Source: Macrocystis pyrifera
Lineage: Eukaryota; Sar; Phaeophyceae; Laminariales; Laminariaceae
Direction: 5' to 3'
DNA: 64,000 nt
Assembly (NCBI GenBank): GCA_031763025.1
Contig: JASSKH010000001.1
Location: forward strand, 6,877,024 to 6,941,023
The stretch's first letter is position 1; every line of letters starts with the position of its first letter. Shown here piece after piece: positions 23,488-64,000 of this stretch. The notes beneath the pieces were generated by a model. The model was not told the origin of the DNA. It saw nothing but the letters and a program-made list of their open reading frames with translations, and did not search any database. The translations under genes were made by a program, and so were the position numbers.

Positions 23488-25374
23488 AAGTGGTGGATAA
23501 AAAAAAAGAAAAAAGTTTGCTTTATTTTACATACCTGGTACATATCAAGCGACCGGTATCCATCTAAAATAATAGCTCTGCGAAAGAGGCCTTGAAGGGT
23601 CTAAAACAATTAGTAGACTGCTGTCAACCGACATGTTTGTAAAGTGCTAGCTCACAAAATGCAACATACATCCGTAGCATATGCAAGTTGAATTACCTGG
23701 TATCATCCTGCTCATGAAAAAGGTCACGTACGGTACCAGACCTGCAACAAGTTTCAAGTATCAAGTCCTGATTTTCGCCGCATATTGTAGCGTGTTACAA
23801 TATTACAAGGACGAAAGACATTGGCCCAATAAACAAGGCCATCTTGAACGAACTGGCAAACCAGGATGAAATTGCGAAATTTCAGCGGAAAAAGACAGGA
23901 TAATCTGCATCAGTATACAGCACTCAGTACCGGTTTTTCCGGTGCAGCAGTCCGACATCAGTAGAATAGACATACTTAACTCAGCTTGTCGTGTTCGTTG
24001 TCCATGATGGATGAGTGCCGAGGTACTGGGGCGTGACTTCGTATTTACCACTTATTTGCAGCTCGTGGCAGTACAGCCGTACTACAGCAGTACAAAGATG
24101 GAGTGCTTTGGGGGTGGACGGCATGGATACTATTAATAGGGGCGCATTCATCAGTCTCGGAAAACTCTCAAGTATTGGGGTGTCCGCTGAGGTACTGCTA
24201 CTGAGTAGCTGCTGTCCGTGGCCAGCGGTGCTTTGTTTCTTTCGTCGAAGGTCAACTTGCAACTAGTACAGCAGTGTTGCGTCATCCTCCAGAAGGTCGG
24301 ATTGCCTAAATTCAAAATTCGGATGAATGTGAGCCTTGACTAAAATATGTTGTTATTACTATGTCCCAAGTTATAATGAACTTTTTAATGTTAATATTCA
24401 ATCCTAATGCCCCTTATGTTCCTAACTTACTGGTATAATAGATTCCAGATTATACTCGCAAGAGCTTATCGTTCGCGTGCCGACCGGTGTTGGTGTTGGT
24501 GATTTTATCGGTAGTTCTGGAAAAACCCCAGCTGCAGGTGCGTGTATAACATAGCGGCAGCAGCAAGATATGAACCCCAAAGCAAACCTTTCAGCACAAC
24601 TTGCCTCGACTATTGTGAAAATCATGTGGTCACTTCATGAAACATTCATTCATAAAATTTACACCGTTGTCAAAGTCCGACGTATGTGTGCCAAGTCACC
24701 CGACTTCACCGCATTACAATTGCACCCACGTGTTTGGGACGAAACTGCTTGAGGTACTCAAGAGTATCAGACTGGGTTATTTTGTTCGGTCATGAAAGAA
24801 GGGTTTACAGATGATGAGGCCTGTCTGACCGTGCAGGCAATGTACCCTACCGGAACGCCGAGGCATTTGGTCTAGGCCCATGCCTCGAAGCTACTTGAAG
24901 TTGCGGGATCCCGGGCCACCCTCGCTTCGGATGGCTGAGCATGGTGGCCGCGGCTGGAAGCACTCGTCCTGAGCAGCAAACGTATCTGCTTTCCTCTCTA
25001 TGATATGTAGTACCTCGATCGGCGCTACCCTCGCTGCCACACGGCTGTGTGTGCTGGCTGTATCGATGCTCAAGACAGCATAGATAGAAGACATGAAATA
25101 TGAAACTTACGGAAGATCTGGGCCGAAAATTGTACGACTTGCTATGTACCCTGCCCGGTAAGGGTATGTTATTAAGATCATACTGCGTACCTGCTATTAA
25201 TACTACTCCATTTTCTTTCTTGGGCAAGCCTGGTGTACAATCAGCTGAAGCCTAGGGGCTACGGGTAGAGCATACCTGGTAGATTAGATTTTGTGTTTCG
25301 GCGCTAGATTTTCGCTGTTGGTGTAGTTGCGTCAACCGTCACACGCTGACAATTTTTTGCCCCCCCCCCCCGGT

Positions 25375-25550
25375 GCAAACAGGAAGGGGATACGTAAGAT
25401 TAGCAAGAAGTTTCTATGTAATTTATGGAAACAACGTAATCAGCGCCCAATTGTTGGAGGTGTCTCTATTAGGAGTAGGAACGGTGCTCCGTCTCGAAAG
25501 GGATGCGTGGTCAATGGTCAAATGACTAAGGCAAGCAACAAATGAGTACG

Positions 25551-25577
<27 letters not shown>
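25375..25577 (+). mobile_element. LINE 3' end with poly(C) tail, copy 2
   Basis: It encodes the same C-terminus as the LINE at 15650 (KKFLCNLWKQRNQRPIVGG, ending KASNK stop), followed by GTACG and about 27 C residues. Confidence 0.9.
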
Positions 25578-25581
<4 letters not shown>

Positions 25582-25702
25582 CAATAGGCGTCGCGTGATT
25601 ACACCATGACACGCCTGTCAACGCATGAAGCCATGATGGAGACACCCCCCATCGTCACATACTTTGCATACCGGCAGACGAACACGCCATCAACTCTCCT
25701 CC

Positions 25703-25705
<3 letters not shown>

Positions 25706-25741
<36 letters not shown>
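25706..25741. repeat. Poly(C) run of about 36
   Basis: An uninterrupted C run, directly left of a SINE-like element copy. Confidence 0.9.
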
Positions 25742-25743
<2 letters not shown>

Positions 25744-25744
25744 A

Positions 25745-26070
25745 TTCGCGCACAAGCGTATCACGTCGTGTTTATGGTAAGGCACCTCCAAAGACAGCAA
25801 TGGGGGTACACGAGGCGGTTATATTGTACCCCCAATGCTGTCTTTGGAAGTGGCCACAGCGGACAGTAAATTAGCTTATGGAAGCTCTCATCCATATGCA
25901 AGTCCACTTCACAAGCGGTTCAGGGTGTAGCTCAGCCTTCATGCGACCGCCGAAGACCTCATGGCGCTTCGCGTTTAGTGCAAGCGACGTCTGCCTTGTC
26001 GGTAAAAACCCGATGTGCCCCGTCCAGGCATTGTAGGGATGCGAGGGTATATTATCATAGGAACACGCCA
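25745..26070 (+). mobile_element. SINE-like element B, copy 1
   Basis: Collinear with the copy at 36350-36725: GTATCACGT.GTGTT, GGAAGTGGCCACA, CATCCATATGCAAGTCC, CTTCATGCGAC, GTCGGT.AAAACCCGA and CATTGTAGGGATGCGAGGGT. An extra hairpin-like block sits around GTACACGAGGCGGTTATATTGTAC. Confidence 0.8.
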
Positions 26071-26149
26071 TCCTCTCTCCTACCCCCCCGGCCCCCGCGC
26101 CACACGCTTCACCCGATACTCCATGCACCCATCCCTACTTTCACCGACG

Positions 26150-26300
26150 TGTTGCATCCAGGTATTGTAGGGATGCGAAGGTCTATGGTCATACGACTAC
26201 GACCACGCATGGCATAAGTAGCCCCCGCCGCCCGCTCCCCCCCCCCCTCGTCGGACGTCTCAGCCGATACTTCCTTCACCCATCTCTCCTTTCACCACTG
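26150..26300 (+). mobile_element. SINE-like element B, 3' fragment
   Basis: It has AGGTATTGTAGGGATGCGAA, TATGGTCATACGACTACG and CATGGCATAAGTAGCC, then a C-rich tail. Sequence right of it (GATACTTCCTTCACCCATC) repeats sequence left of it (GATACTCCATGCACCCATC). Confidence 0.65.
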
Positions 26301-26485
26301 GAAACCCCAGTAGACCTTAATATTGCCACCACCTCCACCGCCTGCCCTGGCCCCTTCAGCGTGAAACCGCCACAACCACCACTGAACACCGGCACCGAAC
26401 GTATTCATCTCCCAATCAACCAGTGGCCGATCTTGTAATCTTAATTTATATACTGTCTGATGTTTTTGTCGTCATTTTTTGTTTC

Positions 26486-26504
26486 CCCCCCCCCCCCCCC
26501 CCCC
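26486..26504. repeat. Poly(C) run in a 3' splice site
   Basis: About 19 C residues form the pyrimidine tract 10 bases before the acceptor GTCGGCAG of the first visible CPSase exon. Confidence 0.9.
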
Positions 26505-26514
26505 GCGTCGGCAG

Positions 26515-64000
<37,486 letters not shown>

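Larger units (their letters stand above)
18003..26514. other. Gene-poor stretch that should contain the first exon(s) of the CPSase gene
   Basis: The first recognised CPSase exon starts in phase 1, so at least one upstream exon must exist. I could not identify it. The stretch holds a ~300-base dispersed repeat, MITE copies at 21208 and 23010, a SINE at 23187, a LINE end at 25375, SINE-like elements at 25745 and 26150, and GC-rich minisatellite DNA at 20340-20800. The methyltransferase promoter should lie just right of 18002. Confidence 0.5.

Noticed and set aside
24570..24752. Candidate first exon of the CPSase gene (MNPKANLSAQLASTIVKI)
   Set aside because: No donor of the needed phase with support and no recognisable targeting signal; too weak to call.

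Overview
The window is eukaryotic nuclear DNA, most likely from a stramenopile alga and probably a brown alga. Three points support this. Exons are short (71-629 bases) and separated by long, repeat-filled introns with GT-AG ends. A plastid thylakoid-lumen type FKBP is encoded. The glutamine-dependent carbamoyl-phosphate synthetase has its small and large subunits fused. The remains of a non-LTR retrotransposon also resemble ones I associate with brown algal genomes. The species assignment is inference; no search was run.

Layout. (1) Positions 1-6761, plus strand: 3' part of an FKBP-type peptidyl-prolyl isomerase gene in four visible exons, the first possibly cut by the window edge. (2) Positions 6762-11521: intergenic, with two minisatellites and fragments of dispersed repeats. 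(3) Positions 11522-18002, minus strand: a three-exon gene for a secretory-pathway SAM-dependent methyltransferase; its 4.4-kb first intron holds a decayed LINE. (4) Positions 18003-26514: no convincing gene, many dispersed repeats; the unseen first exon(s) of the next gene should lie here. (5) Positions 26515-64000, plus strand: 31 consecutive exons of a fused CPSase (glutamine amidotransferase, two ATP-grasp halves, start of the MGS-like regulatory domain), running off the right edge. Exon phases agree at every CPSase junction; only the first donor is non-canonical (GC).

Introns and intergenic DNA carry at least six dispersed repeat families: a ~105-bp MITE with TA target duplications; a second short family with CTGCAGTCCCGTTTTGGGGACA-like ends; a GATC-rich element of ~250-300 bp; a tRNA-derived SINE (two copies); a ~370-bp SINE-like element; and 3' ends of a LINE that finish in poly(C). 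CPSase intron 21 contains a 3.47-kb near-perfect palindrome made of two head-to-head copies of a DDE-type transposase gene.

The most unusual pattern is repeated duplication of exon edges. At least seven exon-intron junctions in two genes have one or more degenerate copies of the junction (exon end plus splice site) inside the neighbouring intron, sometimes as a minisatellite whose unit contains the splice site. Together with a LINE that ends in poly(C) and a SINE that shares its tail, this suggests a distinctive mode of intron growth and splice-site multiplication.
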